Source of the DNA: Termitomyces sp. T153
Lineage: Eukaryota; Basidiomycota; Agaricomycetes; Agaricales; Lyophyllaceae
Direction: 5' to 3'
DNA: 64,000 nt
Assembly: GCA_018296165.2 (NCBI GenBank)
Contig: JACKQL020000118.1
Location: forward strand, 62,001 to 126,000
The notes under the pieces were generated by a model. It made no database searches and was not told the origin of the DNA. It saw nothing but the letters and a program-made list of their open reading frames with translations. A program made the translations under genes and the position numbers. This document shows positions 21,645 through 33,732 of the stretch, in pieces (position 1 is the stretch's first letter; each line of letters starts with the position of its first letter).

Positions 21645-24600
21645 TTGAATATGAATAAATCACTCACAGCCCAGCATGCAGCTTTGTGCATGCTGGGCAA
21701 AGACATTGACATTGTATGCATACAGAAGCTGTATTTTGACTTGAACAAAAAGTTAAGAGCAATGCAACTCTGGCAACCAGTATACCTGAAAGGGCACAAT
21801 GAGACAAATACTAGCAAGACAAGAGGATTGACACTCATAAATAGAATAGGAGGATGGCAATAAATGTGTGGAAGAGAGTGGATGTGAAGAGCACCAATGT
21901 GTTGGGCATCAGTGTTGAGATGAGAAAAAGAACAATAAGAATCTTCAATGTGTACAACAACAGGGAGCACTTCAGGAGCACCTGAGCACTAGACTTCTAC
22001 CTGAGGAGTGTGGAGGGGCAAAGGCAAAAAGGCAGGAATGGGGCAGACATGTGGGTTGAGGACTTTAACTGCCACCACTCTATGTGGGATCATCCACAGA
22101 ATGGCCACCTTTTCATGAGGGGGAACTTAGATACAGCAGAGGAGCTGATTGCTATGCTGACAAGGCACAGGATGATCATGGCTCTGAGGCCTGGCATGCC
22201 AATGTTGGAGTCAATGAGCACAAAGAACTTGATGAGACTCAATAATGTTTTTATTACTCACAGTCTGAAAGAACAGGTGATGAGATGCAAGGTGCTGTGG
22301 AGCAAGATGCCACCAAACACCAACCATTTTCCAATCATCACAATGCTGGGACTCATAACAGAGGGTCAGTGAGGAGGAGAGGAGGAAAAACTTCAGGAAG
22401 GTGGACTGGAAAGGATTTGAGGAGGAGTTAGGAAGGCAGCTGGAGGGGATCACTAAGAAGAGGATTGAGAGGAGGGAGGAGGTGGAAGAGAGGTTGGAGA
22501 AGGTGATTGAGGCCCTGAGAAAGGTGGTGGAGGCAATGGTCCTGGAGAGGCAGGTGATAAGTTTTGCAAATAGGTGGTGGAGCAAAGAGTTGAAGGAGAT
22601 GAGAGTGAGGACAAAGGCTCTTAGCAGAGAATCAGACAGGGTCCTGCACATAGAAAGGCACCAGGCACACAAGGCTTATAGATGGGCCAGAAACAATTAG
22701 AGCCAGGCTATTAAGGATACCAAGAGGATGCACTGGGAGGAATGGCTGAAGTTGATAGATGCAAAAACAATATGGGACACTAAAAGCTTTGTAACAGTGA
22801 CACTATCAGATGGGGGAGAGTGAGGATGCTGGCATTCAAAACAAAAGTGGGGAATGGAGGTGGCAGAGAATGGGGACAAAGCAGAGCTGTTCTATGATGT
22901 TTTTTTCTACACAAAGCACTAGTGGATGGGGAGAAAGAGAGAGAGAGAGGAGGAGGCAGTGGAGGTGGGGAGCAGGGAACTAGCATTTGAATGAGGCTCA
23001 TAACAGACAAGGAGATATATGCTGTAATCACAAAATTAAAGCTGCACAAGGTGCCAGGTCTCAGTGGAATACCCAACATAGTATTGATAAAGACAAGGTA
23101 CATGATTGTCCCTTATCTTGGACCCATCTTTAGAGCAATGTTTAAGCTAAAAGTGTACCTGGAGTGGTGGAAAGTGTTCAAAATGGTTGTATTGCAGAAG
23201 CCAGGCAGAGATGACTACAGTAAGCCAAACTCTTACAGACTGATAGCACTCCTTGACATGATTGCAAAAGTACTGTCATCATGCATCAAAGCCAAGTTGG
23301 CATATAGAGTGGAGAGAGAAAACCTGCTACTAAGACTCCAATTCAAAGGGTGACCAGGGAAATCAACAACAGACTTGCTATGCATCCTGGTCATGTTCAT
23401 CAAGAGTGCATGCAGGACTTGCTACACATCCTGGTCACATCCATCAAGAGTGCATGCAGGAGGGGTAAGGAAGTGGTGGTAGTCTTCATGGACATGAAAG
23501 GAGCTTTTCCCAACACAGTCCTGGGGGGTACTGGCAAAAGACATGAGGAGAAGGGGGGTACCAGAGGAAGTGTTTGAGTGGTTTAAAAGGAAACTAGAGG
23601 GGTGGAGGATAGTCATCTCATTCAACAAGTACACATCACAGACAATACTGCTGGAGAGTGGGCTAGACCAGGGTTGCAATACATCAGGACTATGTTACAA
23701 TTTTGACAGTGCAGAGCAGATCAAGAGGGTACAAGAGAAGGATTGGGAACTGGCAGGGTTGTTTGCAGATGATGTGTACATGGTGGCAGAGGGGGATGAC
23801 ATGGAGGAAAGAAAAGTGGAGGACATGATGGGAAGGCAAGGGGGAGCAAGCAAATGAGCAGAGATGCATCACTTATTGTATGGGATAAAGAAGTTTGTGG
23901 GAGTGGGGTTTACAAAAAAGAGAGAGAGGCGGGGGGAGGGAGAACAAATCTAGGATGGTGACAAGACCAACCATCATGCTAAATGGAACAAGGATCAATA
24001 TAGAGAGTTCCCTTAAATTCCTCAGCATTATCTTGGACCAAGAACTCAGGCTCAAGGAACATGCAGCCTATGTACTGGGAAAGAGAGCAGTAGCAGTGGC
24101 ACAAGCAAAGAGGATGGCAAGACTAACAGGGGAGTCAAGGGAGCATTCATGAAGAGGATGTACAAAGCAGTGGTAGTGCCAAGCATGGCATATGCAGTGG
24201 ATGTGTGGTGCATGTGTGGTGAACAGGAAAATGGTGAGAGAATTGAGAGCCTTTATAGAGAAACTGGAGCAGGTGCAGAGGATGAGCACACTGCAGATGA
24301 TGGGAGCTCTGAGGATAACACTGAACAACATGCTGGAGGCACATGCTGGCTTGTTGCCCATGCCAACAAGAATCAAGAAGATATGCATCGTGGTAGCAGC
24401 ATGAATAGCAGTTATGCTAGATACACACTCATTATACAAACCTGCCTGACAGGACACCACCTTTGTCAAGAGGCACAGGGCACTGCTGCACTTCATTATG
24501 AAAGCACTGGGAAGACACCTGGACAGCATGGAGACAATTGCCATCACCTGCTACTTCCTAGAATGGATGTGTTCTGTAATGGTGATGATGGATGAATTGG

Positions 24601-25322
24601 TGGAGGAGGCTGAGAGAAGGGAGATGAACAATGAGGTGGAAGTGAAGATTTACTCAGACAGATCAGGGCATGGAGGGAAGATAGGAGCAGTGGTGGTGCT
24701 TTACAGGAGGTTCAGGAGGGAGGTCAAGTTTCTAAGGGAATGTCTTGGGTCTGACAAGGATCACACAGTGTTTGAGGGAGAGTGTGTGGGGCAGATAGTA
24801 GGGCTGCAACTGCTGATAAGAGAGGTTAGGGGAGGAGGAAGGATAGTGGATACATCAGTAGGGACTGACAACCAGGTGGGGATGCAGGCTCTGCAGGCAA
24901 CAGGGCAAGGAATGGCAAGGTACCTGGTGGATGAGGTCTTAGAAGGGATCCAGAAGGTCAGAAAGATTGACAAGCACATGAGAATCAAAGTATACTGGAC
25001 ACCTGGGCACATGAGCATACCAGAAAACAAGAGGGCAGACAAAGAAGTGAAGAAGACAGCTGAGGGTGACAAAACAGAGAACAAGGGGCTGAGAACTTTG
25101 CATGAGATACTGCCCTCTCAACCACTACTTGCATCAATTCAACAGAAAGGAAACACCCAAGTGCACCACATGCTGTAGGGCAATAGAGACAGTTGAACAT
25201 TTCATATTGGAGTGTCAGGCACACAAGAGACATTGCAGTGAAATGTGCAAAGCCACTGGCACAGGGCCAGATGCACTACCCAAACTGCTCAGCAACTCAG
25301 ATGCAGTGAGAGTCCTCTTCTG
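21645..25322 (+). pseudogene. LINE copy 2 ORF2 (endonuclease-RT-RNase H-zinc finger)
   Basis: Order of domains: endonuclease with VEDFNCHHSMWDHP (about 22055) and NTNHFPI (22318; consensus TDHxPI); RT with KLKLHKVPGLSGIPNIVL (23035), KPNSYRLIAL (23225), MKGAFPNTV (23493), LDQGCNTSGL (23664) and the catalytic LFADDVYMVAEG (23758); RNase H with VKIYSDRSGHGGKIGAVVVL (24642) and GTDNQVGMQALQATGQG, VYWTPGHMSIPENKRADKEV (24980); then CTTCCRAIETVEHFILEC (25158), the terminal finger. A 44-bp tandem duplication at 23373-23460 shifts the frame inside RT. Several stops are present. Confidence 0.85.
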
Positions 25323-25650
25323 ATACATTAACAACACATGCTGATTAGGACAACCACATGGAGACCTACACTTGACTGAGCCACATAGGGAGAATAGGAG
25401 GCCAAAAACAAAAAAGAAGAAATGTAGAGGAGGATGGTAGAAGGGATCAACAAGACCACTCTTCACTGAACATTTTAATGTAGCTTATAATACTTAATAC
25501 AGGCATAATATGGTACACAACCCAACTCCAGATGCAACTACTTAGAATTAGTATAGGAATACACACTGACAGGAAAAGTACATAGATTTCCATAGACAGC
25601 AAAACCCAATATAGGGCAAGGCCCCAATGGGTATGAGAATAAACAAATCA

Positions 25651-26207
25651 AATAGACTACATGTGACAATGTCACATGACCATTGTGTCATGTAGATACC
25701 AGAAATTCTAGAAGTTGCCAAAACATAGTGAAAGACAGAAATGGGTACTTAGCAAGAATAGTGTCTTATCAGTGCTCTGCCCTTCCAGGCTGACCTAAGC
25801 CTGCTGAGTTGTTCAAACCCCCAACTATGCTCTTCTCTTGTATTCCTCAATGAGTAGTGCACCTTATTTCTACCATTCCTCTGGCCATTGCCTTTACTTT
25901 GGATCTACCTTCTACAGATAGTAAAACTCCTTGTTACAAATGTACTCTAGAGCTCCCCAACTCTCTGGTGGCACATGTTGGGCATCAGGGGTAGGGCCTT
26001 AAACAAGCCCATGATCCATCTGGTGCTCAGCTGGCTGCTTTCACAGTTGGTCTGGCTGAGGATGATGGACACCAATTTGTCACTATCCAAAGCACTAACT
26101 AGCAGATTGGTAAAATCCTAGTAGTCTTTGGAAAGCACATTGCCAAGTAACATGTGCACATACCATAGAAGCAGCAATCAGGCAATGCTCCACCAGCAGT
26201 TGCTCTG
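25651..26207. other. Non-coding stretch after LINE, with hairpin
   Basis: An imperfect inverted repeat lies at 25657-25671 / 25681-25695 (CTACATGTGACAATG against CATTGTGTCATGTAG, 13 of 15 paired) immediately after the LINE tail. The rest, to 26207, shows no coding domain and is CpG-poor. Confidence 0.45.
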
Positions 26208-26538
26208 CATCAGGTTCCACTGACCATGGGGGCTCAGCTTAACTGGGTGAGTCCTTACTAGGCAGACATGATGATACATGTGAGGGTAGATCCTATCAGC
26301 AGAGAATGTTGGAGGGTGGTGCCAGCTCAGGAGTATTCCTTGACTGATGGAGGGGGTGTAGAAGGCCAGGTTCAGATCTGGGGTCCAGTGATAGGGAGCA
26401 TAATGATCTGCAGGTGGGCCTGGATAGAATGGTGATTTTCAGGGACTGGCCTACCATAGACATCAGTTAGGTAGCTAGCAAGGTTGTACACAGGGTTATA
26501 TGCAGATATCAAGAACAGGCTAAGGAGGCTTGATATTA
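26208..26538 (-). pseudogene. Family-1 LTR scrap (26208-26273) joined to Gag N-terminus
   Basis: The first 66 bp match the gag-proximal end of the family-1 LTR. They join at 26273 to minus-strand Gag coding that runs up to about 26515 (start codon decayed to ATA; ISAYNPVYNLASYLTDVY, then RPVPENH). The same N-terminus reads MSTYNPVFNPTSYPTDVYSR at 42779. This is a rearranged piece directly left of the LTR at 26539. Confidence 0.7.
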
Positions 26539-27629
26539 CATCAGGTTCTGCTGACCATGGGGGCCTAGCTTAACTGGAAAAGTCCTTATTAGGTGGATGT
26601 AATGTCCTGCACTTATAACCTAGTGCTCTGAAGAGATCCAGACTTCAGGTACTTGTGAAGATGAGCTAAGGAGAGCAGTCTAAGCAAGTCTGGGATAGTC
26701 TGTGGAAGTCTAAGACAAGGTACTAAGAAGGGTCAGGCTGGAGGAAGACTCAGGTACAAGTCTGGAGGTGGATGCAGAGGGTGTGGGGCAAGTGGAGACT
26801 ATGCAAGTGATGGGAGTGGGGCCAGAGATTAGATGGGGGATCAATTAATATTGATGGGTTCTGGGGCTGAGTGTAGGGCAAGGTCTAGAGTTAGTTATGA
26901 ATGTATAAGGTTGTAAAAGTATGATCAGAGTTCATAACAGAGTTAGAGTTGAAAGGGATTCAGGAAACAATAGAGGAAATAGAGGCAGACAAGACAAAAC
27001 AGAGTCAAGACAAGACAGAGATGAGAACAAAATAGAATTGAGACAAGACACAAGACTAGAGACAGAAATAGAGATGGAGACAAGGACAGGAAATATTATA
27101 GAGACAAATATAATAAGAAACAAGTAACTACAAGTAATATCAAGACTACCATCAGATGTTATTTTATGGCTTATATACTGACTACTAGACTTTCTCTGGA
27201 GGCTGAGGATACAATGGTGGGGCTTGTCAGAGCCATGCAGAGTTGATGGGTATCAGTTCTGATCAGATAGTAGGCCACAGTGATATTCTGATGAGGACTG
27301 ATGGGAACATGGTCTGCTCTGTAGTTGTCAGGAAGTTCTGGAGTAGTTGGGTAGATCAAGGGGACAAGTCAGTGATGTGTGCCTAGGTTAGGGGAGATTT
27401 CAGAGGGGCCTGGGGGCTTTGGAGGAGAAAGGGAGTGACAGGGCCCACAGGGAACATATCAGGATTTGCTAGGAGGCCATCAGAGTTTGCCAAAGAAGCA
27501 TCAAAGTTAGCTAGAGTGGGTGCCATAAATGAATAAAGGTTGGGGTGAGTCAAGAATGTGTTGAGGGGGACTCCAGAGAAACAGGGTGGCTTGAGTAGAG
27601 GTCTGGAAGTCTGGGAGTGGGTTGTGACA
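26539..27629 (-). mobile_element. Family-1 LTR A
   Basis: 1,091 bp. The inner start reads CATCAGGTTCTGCTGACC (consensus TGTCAGG) and the end is GTGGGTTGTGACA. It has Gag N-terminal coding on its left and a polypurine tract on its right, so it serves as a 5' LTR on one side and a 3' LTR on the other. That is expected of two tandem elements sharing one LTR, or of a recombined junction. Confidence 0.85.
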
Positions 27630-27646
27630 TCCCCCCCCCTCTTCAG
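27630..27646 (-). other. Polypurine tract of element A
   Basis: The plus strand reads TCCCCCCCCCTCTTCAG right after the LTR; on the minus strand this is an AAGAGGGGGGGGGA tract abutting the 3' LTR, the plus-strand primer site. The same tract flanks LTR B at 33516. Confidence 0.75.
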
Positions 27647-29244
27647 CATCAAGACCCTTAAGGCACAAACATGAGTTGGGGATTGGTGAAGGCATGGAAC
27701 TTGAAGTTAGAGCAATATTGATTAGTCTGCAGTGTTAGTGGCAGCATGGGGAACAAAGTCAAAGCAGGATCATTGTTCATCAAAAAAATCCTCCTAAGTA
27801 ATTAGAAGGATTAGGATATACTCCAGTGTTTTCCCAACTTTTAAAAATGTCTTCTTTCTCTGCTTCAACATCAGCTTCATCCACATCCTTGACTTCTCCT
27901 TCTTCTAATGACAACTGCATGGAGGTCCAGACTGCATATGAGAGCTGGCAGATGGAGTTTGACTGGTGTTGGGACTATCATAGGGTGGACTCCATGTACT
28001 GTCAACATGGGCATGGTGTTTGGATGCCCTAGATTTGAGCTGACTCAACCTGACAGAACTTTCCATGGTGATAGCAGGCTCCTCTGGGGGTTCCTCCCAT
28101 GCATGAGGCCTGGGGTCTGCTAGCCACTCAGCCCCAGCACTCCCAGTTTGTCCCTTGAGGTCAGGTCTGGAACTGGAAGTTATGCAAGTTGTTCTGGAGG
28201 TACAGAGAGTCCCTCAGGTAGAGGTGATGCTGGCAGTGTTTGTGGAGGTGCTTGGGCAGGTGTGGGGTCCTCTGATTCTGGAGTAGTGCTAGAATGAGGC
28301 TTTAGTGAGTTTTTGCTGTGTTTCATTTACATTCTTCACTAACGCTCCTCCTAGTATGCCCTCTGTGCTCAATGGAGGGAATTATGTGAGTTCAACAGGC
28401 TAACTATGGAATCCTGTTAAGATTCATCAGTTTGTCTTCTGTGCTGTGTAAGGCACAGAAAGTGTTTGATTTTGCTGGAGTGGTGCACAGCCTGTATTGC
28501 CATAGAGCAGGTGTAGGAGCTGGGTTGGGTGAGGGGCAGCTAGATGAGGAGTACAAGGTGAGGGCACCAGAAAGTGGTGAGAGATTGGTAGAGAAGGTGG
28601 GTCCACTGTGAGGGGGGCATAGGGAGGAGGCTCTGGTTGTGCAGGACAAAGAGAAGTGGAGAGCATCCCCACCTTTGGATGCTAGGCCTAGCAAGAGGCC
28701 CTGAGATGAGGCAATGATGGCAGGACCTCCTAGGTCTCACATCTACTCTCCTGGCTTGTAATTTCTGCTGGGACAATCAGCAGGAGCCTCTGGATCAGTG
28801 CCCTCTGTTGTAGAGCAGTTCCTGCATTGCTGGGTGGAGGAGTTGGAGAGGATGTTGGCAATGTGGGAAGAGGAACTTTGGAGAGTGGGAGAGGATCAGA
28901 ACACAGTGCACAGGGAGAGAGATGCAGTGTGGTGAGACAGGGATACAGCATGGCAGGGCCAGGAGACTGCCATGCAGATGGCCATGGAGCAAGTGCTGGA
29001 GGTGCAAGGGCTGTGGGAGCAACTGGTGCAGTTGGAGGCATGGTCAGCAGAGGAAGTGCAGAAGCAGGAGAGTGCATCAGGCATTGTGGCACTTTAGGCA
29101 GAGGTAGAGGTGACATGGAGATGGGAGGAGTGGCTGCTCAGCAAGGCAGCCTCAGAGTGAGTGAGTGTACTGCATGAATCTTCCTTTTCTTCATTCTCAG
29201 CTGTGCTTATACAGTTCTAGTTAGGCTGGATCTGGGAGCACTGG

Positions 29245-30440
29245 TGTCACGACCCGTCCCCTGGACCCCCGCACATTGTCCAGCAACCCCCGATTCTCCA
29301 AAAACCCCCAACGCTCCGCCAAACTTCCGCCCATGCCCTGCGCCTATTTCGGTTAGCCCTGATGCAACCCCGGCTAACTCCGACACCTCCCCGGCTAACT
29401 CCGATGCCTCCCCGGCTAACTCCAACAGCCCCCTGGCCACCTTCAATGCCTTCCCTGCAGCCACTGACACTTACCCTGGATCTCCCGAACCCTGAGAACC
29501 ACCCCTGCTGTTCCCGATCTTCACCACCCATCATCAACTCAACACCCTGGTTCCTCCAACCCATTCCGGAGTATCACGACAACCTCGGGGCGACCCATGT
29601 TCCCAAATGACCCCATCAACGTATCAGCGTGGCCTGATCCTTGATTGCAACCGACACCTGCCCACTCCGTCAAGCTCTGCCAAGCCCCACCACCGCAGCC
29701 GACGTACTCCAAAGTTCTCCAGTAGTCAGTATATAAGCCGTCGAGTAGTTCTTCATACTCTAGTCTTGATATTGCTTAACGTTACCTATGGTCTGATTGT
29801 TTCCTTCTCATGTTTTGTGTTTTGTGTTTTGTGTCTTGTTTTCTTATCTCTGTCTCCCAGTCTTATCTCAGTCTCCCAGTCTTATCTCAGTCTCCCGGTC
29901 TTGTCTTGTCTCCATTTTGTTATCATTTTCATTATCACTTTGTACCTCCACTCGAATCTACTCTTGTTCCATATCATTTCATCTGACGCTGTCTCAGTGA
30001 CTCCGTCTGACCGTTGTGCCCAAGTCTTCATCAACCCTAATGACCTCATGAACTCTGTGATTACGATTACGAACCCCAACACTCCTTCACCAGGTCCAAA
30101 CCTTGCTCTTCGCTTGGTCCTGGACTCCATCAACTCCAATTGATCTCCCATCAAACCCCGGCTCCGCTCCCATTGATCACCTAGCCGCCTACTCCTTTGC
30201 TTCCGCAAATCTCTCATATGGTCTTCTGCCTGAACCCCACCAAGCCTGTCCCGTTTCCCTGCAATCTGACTCCTCCGGACCTCCCCGGATCTGTCCAGAT
30301 CACACCCCACTGACTATCCGCACAAGCCATCAGTGCCCAGAACATTTTCGAGTGTTCGGTTACCAGTGCAAGGGGATCACGCCCACCTAGTAAGGACTCG
30401 CCCAGTGCAGCTGAGCCCCTGAGGTCAGCAGAACCTGACA
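29245..30440 (+). mobile_element. CpG-rich solo LTR of the family-1 group, with 5-bp target duplication
   Basis: 1,196 bp, TGTCACGACC...GAACCTGACA, flanked by ACTGG on both sides (29240-29244 and 30441-30445). There is no interior sequence. The ends and scattered blocks (GGTCAGCAGAACCTGACA end, GATCTCCCATCAAACCC near 30142) match the family-1 LTRs in opposite orientation, so it belongs to a related subfamily. About 14 CpGs occur in the first 175 bp, whereas the other LTRs have almost none. Internal short repeats: CCCCGGCTAACTCCGA-type units near 29367-29420, TTTTGTG units near 29812-29836, and CAGTCTCCCAGTCTTATCT units near 29852-29890. Confidence 0.9.
29730..29737 (+). promoter_or_regulatory. 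TATA-like box in the solo LTR
   Basis: TATATAAG in the middle third of the LTR, in the orientation of the element, is the likely core promoter for the retrotransposon transcript. It is a pattern call only. Confidence 0.45.
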
Positions 30441-30849
30441 ACTGGCTTCTTCTGGATGGGGCATCTGCTTTGTTTGCATTGATTCAAGATGGACTGCTGC
30501 AGATGCCCAGGGATCATCCCCCAGAGGTGGGGCAGGGGATGGTGCAGATGGGACAGCTACTAGCAGAGCACTAGTGGTGCAATGTGGTGGCCCCAGATTT
30601 GTGGTGGGAGATAGTGGTGGATGCAGGGGAGGCATTGTCAGGGCTTACAGAGGTCCTGGCTATGGTGAGGGTGCATATAGAGGTTGATTTGAGAATTGGA
30701 GAGATGGGGAGCTCCAAAGGAGGGGAGGGAGTGAGGAGGGGTCTAGACTTTGTTTTTCTTGCCTATCTTGTACCTACTCACCATTCATCTTGTAGAATTG
30801 TATATCAGTAACTTGTACATGTTATTTCTTGGGCTCTTATTTGGCTGAT

Positions 30850-32464
30850 GTGAGTATAATTAACTTTCATATTGTATGAGAAAATAAAACATGCAGGGGG
30901 TTCCTTGTAGGAGTTGAATCCCTAATGAATCCAGAAGTGAGGGTTACACCCACTAATGCTATCTGTACAAACTAGTCCTGGGGGTCTTGGAGCTTGTTGG
31001 GGTGTCATTGGTGGAAGTCTTAGAGCTCAGCAGGAGCACCAGAGAGGTTTTTGCAGAGCTCCTAAGTGTCATCCTTGGGTTCATAGCCCTTCCAACAGAC
31101 CAGATAGTGGGGTCAACCATAGACAAGTCATGAATTGAGGATGTAGTCAACCTCATAGTGATACTTGTCCTTAACTTTAACAGGTGGCAGTTGGTTGGGG
31201 CATTGTCCAGGGAAGGGATCTGGAGTATGTTTCTTAAAGAGATGGATATGAAAAACTGGGTGGAGGCCTTTTAGGCCTGGAGGTAATTCAAACTTGTATG
31301 AGTGGATTGAGACCTTTGAGATAATCTTGAAGAGGCCCAGTTGTTTGTGATCAAGCTTGATAGAGGGCCTCTGGGTCTTAAGGTTGTATCCATCAAGCCA
31401 TACCAGTGTTTTGGAGGACCAGTCAGGAGTGGGGTTGCATCAGATATCAGCATGCTTGGAGTAGGCTTAATTGGCAGTGTTAATTTTGTCCTGGAGGAAC
31501 TGGTGGAGGAACTGGAGGTATTTAGCAACTTTGTGAGTGATGTGGGATGGGATATCTTTATGAAATAGAGTGAGCTGGGAGTTGTAGCTCTTGTTGGTAT
31601 AGAAAGGGGAAACTCCAGTGGCAGAGTGGGGTGTGTTGTTGTAAGTAAACTTGGTGAGGAAGTTCTGCATGCCAGTTATTCTGTAAATAATTAATGTAGA
31701 GGCAGAGATACTATTCCAAAGTCTGGTTTACTTGTTCTGTTTATTCATCAGTTTCTGGATGATAGGCAGTCAATAGATTGGTCTTTATTTTGAGAGCCTT
31801 GTATAACAATTGCCAAAAACAGGAAACAAATAGAGGACTGCAGTCAGAGACAATGTCATCCAGAAATCCATGCTTAGAGAATACATGCTCAAGGAATAGC
31901 CTGGCAAACTCCAAAACATTATTGGTGATGTGGTAGGGGATGAAGAGTGCTTGCTTGGTGAGTCAACATATGACTATAAGGATTGCATCAAAGCTTAAAG
32001 TCAGGGAGTTTGACAATATGATCCATTGATATCAAAGACCAGGGGTGGTGGCCAATGGGGAGGAGCTTCAGCAGGTTATAGGAGCAATGGCAGGGTACCT
32101 TGGCCTGGAGGCATGGTTTACAGGCTTGCATGACATCTTTCTTCATTTCTGGCCAAAAGTAAGTCCTAGAGATGAGTTGGAGAGTCTTATAAATTTCTGG
32201 ATGTCCTTGGAGTTTGTGATTGTGATGCTGCTAGAGTATGTCAAGATGAATGGACTTGTGGTCCAGAGCATAGATTTGGCCTTCCCAGAGTAGCAGTTAT
32301 TGGTCCAGAGATAGCATGAAGAGTGGGTCAGCCATTGGCTTATTAGTGGAGTTGTTGCAGGGGTCATGTTAAGTGAAGAAGAGGTCTGGAGATGCATTTC
32401 ATTTCAGATTTGGTGTGGGATTCCTTCTTGATTGGATGATCAGCATGACATGCAAATGTTCAAG
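30850..32464 (-). pseudogene. Family-1 pol A: integrase and chromodomain
   Basis: Minus-strand integrase: the zinc-binding region near 32250 (YALDHKSIHL), then ACKPCLQAKVPCHCSYN (about 32090). The C-terminal part reads FLTKFTYNNTPHSATGVSPF (31663), YTNKSYNSQLTLFHKDIPSH. A chromodomain follows near 31170-31080 (PHYLVCWKGYEPKDDT). The chromodomain directs insertion to modified chromatin in chromoviruses. The end converges on the antisense ORF. It is interrupted upstream by LTR B at 32465. Frame changes and stops are present. Confidence 0.8.
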
Positions 32465-33515
32465 TGTCAGGTTCCACTAACCATGGGGTCTCAGCTTAAC
32501 TGGATGAGTCCTTACTAGACAGACACAATGTTCTGTGCTTATAATCTAGTGCTTCAGGGATGTTTTCGACTTCAGATATTTGTGAGGAGAAGCTAAGAGG
32601 AGTGGTCCAAGCAAGTCCAGAGTGGTCCAGAAAAGTCTAAGACCAAGTATATTAAACATTGGGCTTAGGCAGGCATCAGGTACAAGTCCATAAGCAAGTA
32701 TATGGATTGCGGGGAAAGTGGAGGCTTTGTGGGTGATGGGAGCAGAGCTAGAGTTTGATGGGGGATCAATCAAGAGTGATAGGTTCTGGGCTGAGCATAG
32801 AGCAAGGTCTGGAATTATTGTAAGAATGTTAGAAGGGTCAGAGCATATGTGTGGAGTTTGTAATAATGTCAGAGTTAAAAGGAACTTAGAAATGATAAGA
32901 AAACAGAGATGGATGAGATGAGATGAGATGGAACTGAGAGAAGAAATAGATTCAAGGCTAAAAATAGAAATAGAGATGAGTCCAGGAGATGTAATACAGA
33001 ATGAAATGAGAAACAGTAACCAAGTAAATGCAATATTAAGACTGGAGTAATAGATGCTACTCTATGGCTTATATACTAACTATTAGACCTCCTTTAGGGG
33101 TTGAGGGTGTGGCAGCAGGGCTTGTTAGAGCTGTGTAGGGTTGACAGGTGTTGGGTCTGATCAGATGGTAGGCCATGGTAATATTCTGATAGGAACTGAT
33201 AGGGATGTGATCTGCTCTATGGTCATCAAAGAGCTCCAGAGGAGTTGTGTGGGTCATAGGAGTCAGCTAATGATGTATGCCTGGGCCAGAAGACATGTCA
33301 GAGAGGCTTGGGGCCTCATGGAGAGGAGGGGGATCTGAGGAGGCCCACAGGAGATGTATGGGAGTTTGCCAGGAGGTTGTCAGAGTTTGCCAAGAAAGTA
33401 TTGGAGTTACCTAGGATGGGTGCTGTAAGTCAGCAAAGGCTGGGGTGAAGAAGAAGCTCTGGGAGGGCAGGGTGACTTGGGGGGAGGTCTGGGGGTCTGG
33501 GAGTGGGTTGTGATA
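32465..33515 (-). mobile_element. Family-1 LTR B (3' LTR of element B)
   Basis: 1,051 bp, TGTCAGGTTCCACTAACC...GGGTTGTGATA (consensus end TGACA). The left neighbour is the interrupted integrase of element A, and the right neighbour is a polypurine tract, so it is a 3' LTR of a minus-strand element inserted into A. Confidence 0.85.
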
Positions 33516-33530
33516 TCACCCCCCCTTCAG
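33516..33530 (-). other. Polypurine tract of element B
   Basis: Plus-strand TCACCCCCCCTTCAG (minus CTGAAGGGGGGGTGA) abuts the LTR, as in element A. Confidence 0.75.
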
Positions 33531-33732
33531 TGTCAAGACCCTTGAAGTGCAGAGCATGAGTCAGGGATTGGTGGGGGCATGGAAATTGAAGCATGAGCAA
33601 TATTGATCAAATTGCAGTGGCAGTGGTAGTGTGGGGAATAAAGTCAAAGCATGGCCACTGTTTGTCAGGAGATTCCTCCTAATTAATTGAAAAGGGTCAG
33701 ATGTACTCTGGGGTTCCTAAAACTTTTCTTCC

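Larger units (their letters stand above)
19621..25650 (+). mobile_element. Tad1-like LINE, copy 2, near full length
   Basis: A plus-strand non-LTR retrotransposon with all expected parts in order: ORF1 with knuckles, AP endonuclease, RT with FADD, RNase H, and a C-terminal CCHC finger. A 3' tail with GAGAATAAACAAATCAAAT near 25635 follows. The 5' limit is approximate. Stops and frameshifts plus CpG loss show it is dead. The RNase H domain and C-terminal finger place it near the fungal Tad1 group. Confidence 0.8.
27847..30811 (+). pseudogene. Antisense ORF of family 1 (copy A, split by a solo LTR)
   Basis: The strand is opposite to the element's gag-pol. It starts MSSFSASTSASSTSLTSPSS, then VQTAYESWQMEFDWCWDYHR. 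Farther on (28815-29040) it reads WVEELERMLAMWEEEL..., AMEQVLEVQGLWEQL. The end (30584-30811) reads MVRVHIEVDLRIGEMGSSKG, then RRGLDFVFLAYLV. Copy B at 33733 aligns with the first two parts at protein level, and the reverse strand of 38.56-38.93 kb with the last. A helical or coiled-coil middle is likely; no known domain was recognised. It is broken by stops and by the LTR at 29245-30440. It lies between the pol chromodomain and the 3' LTR. Function unknown. Confidence 0.6.
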
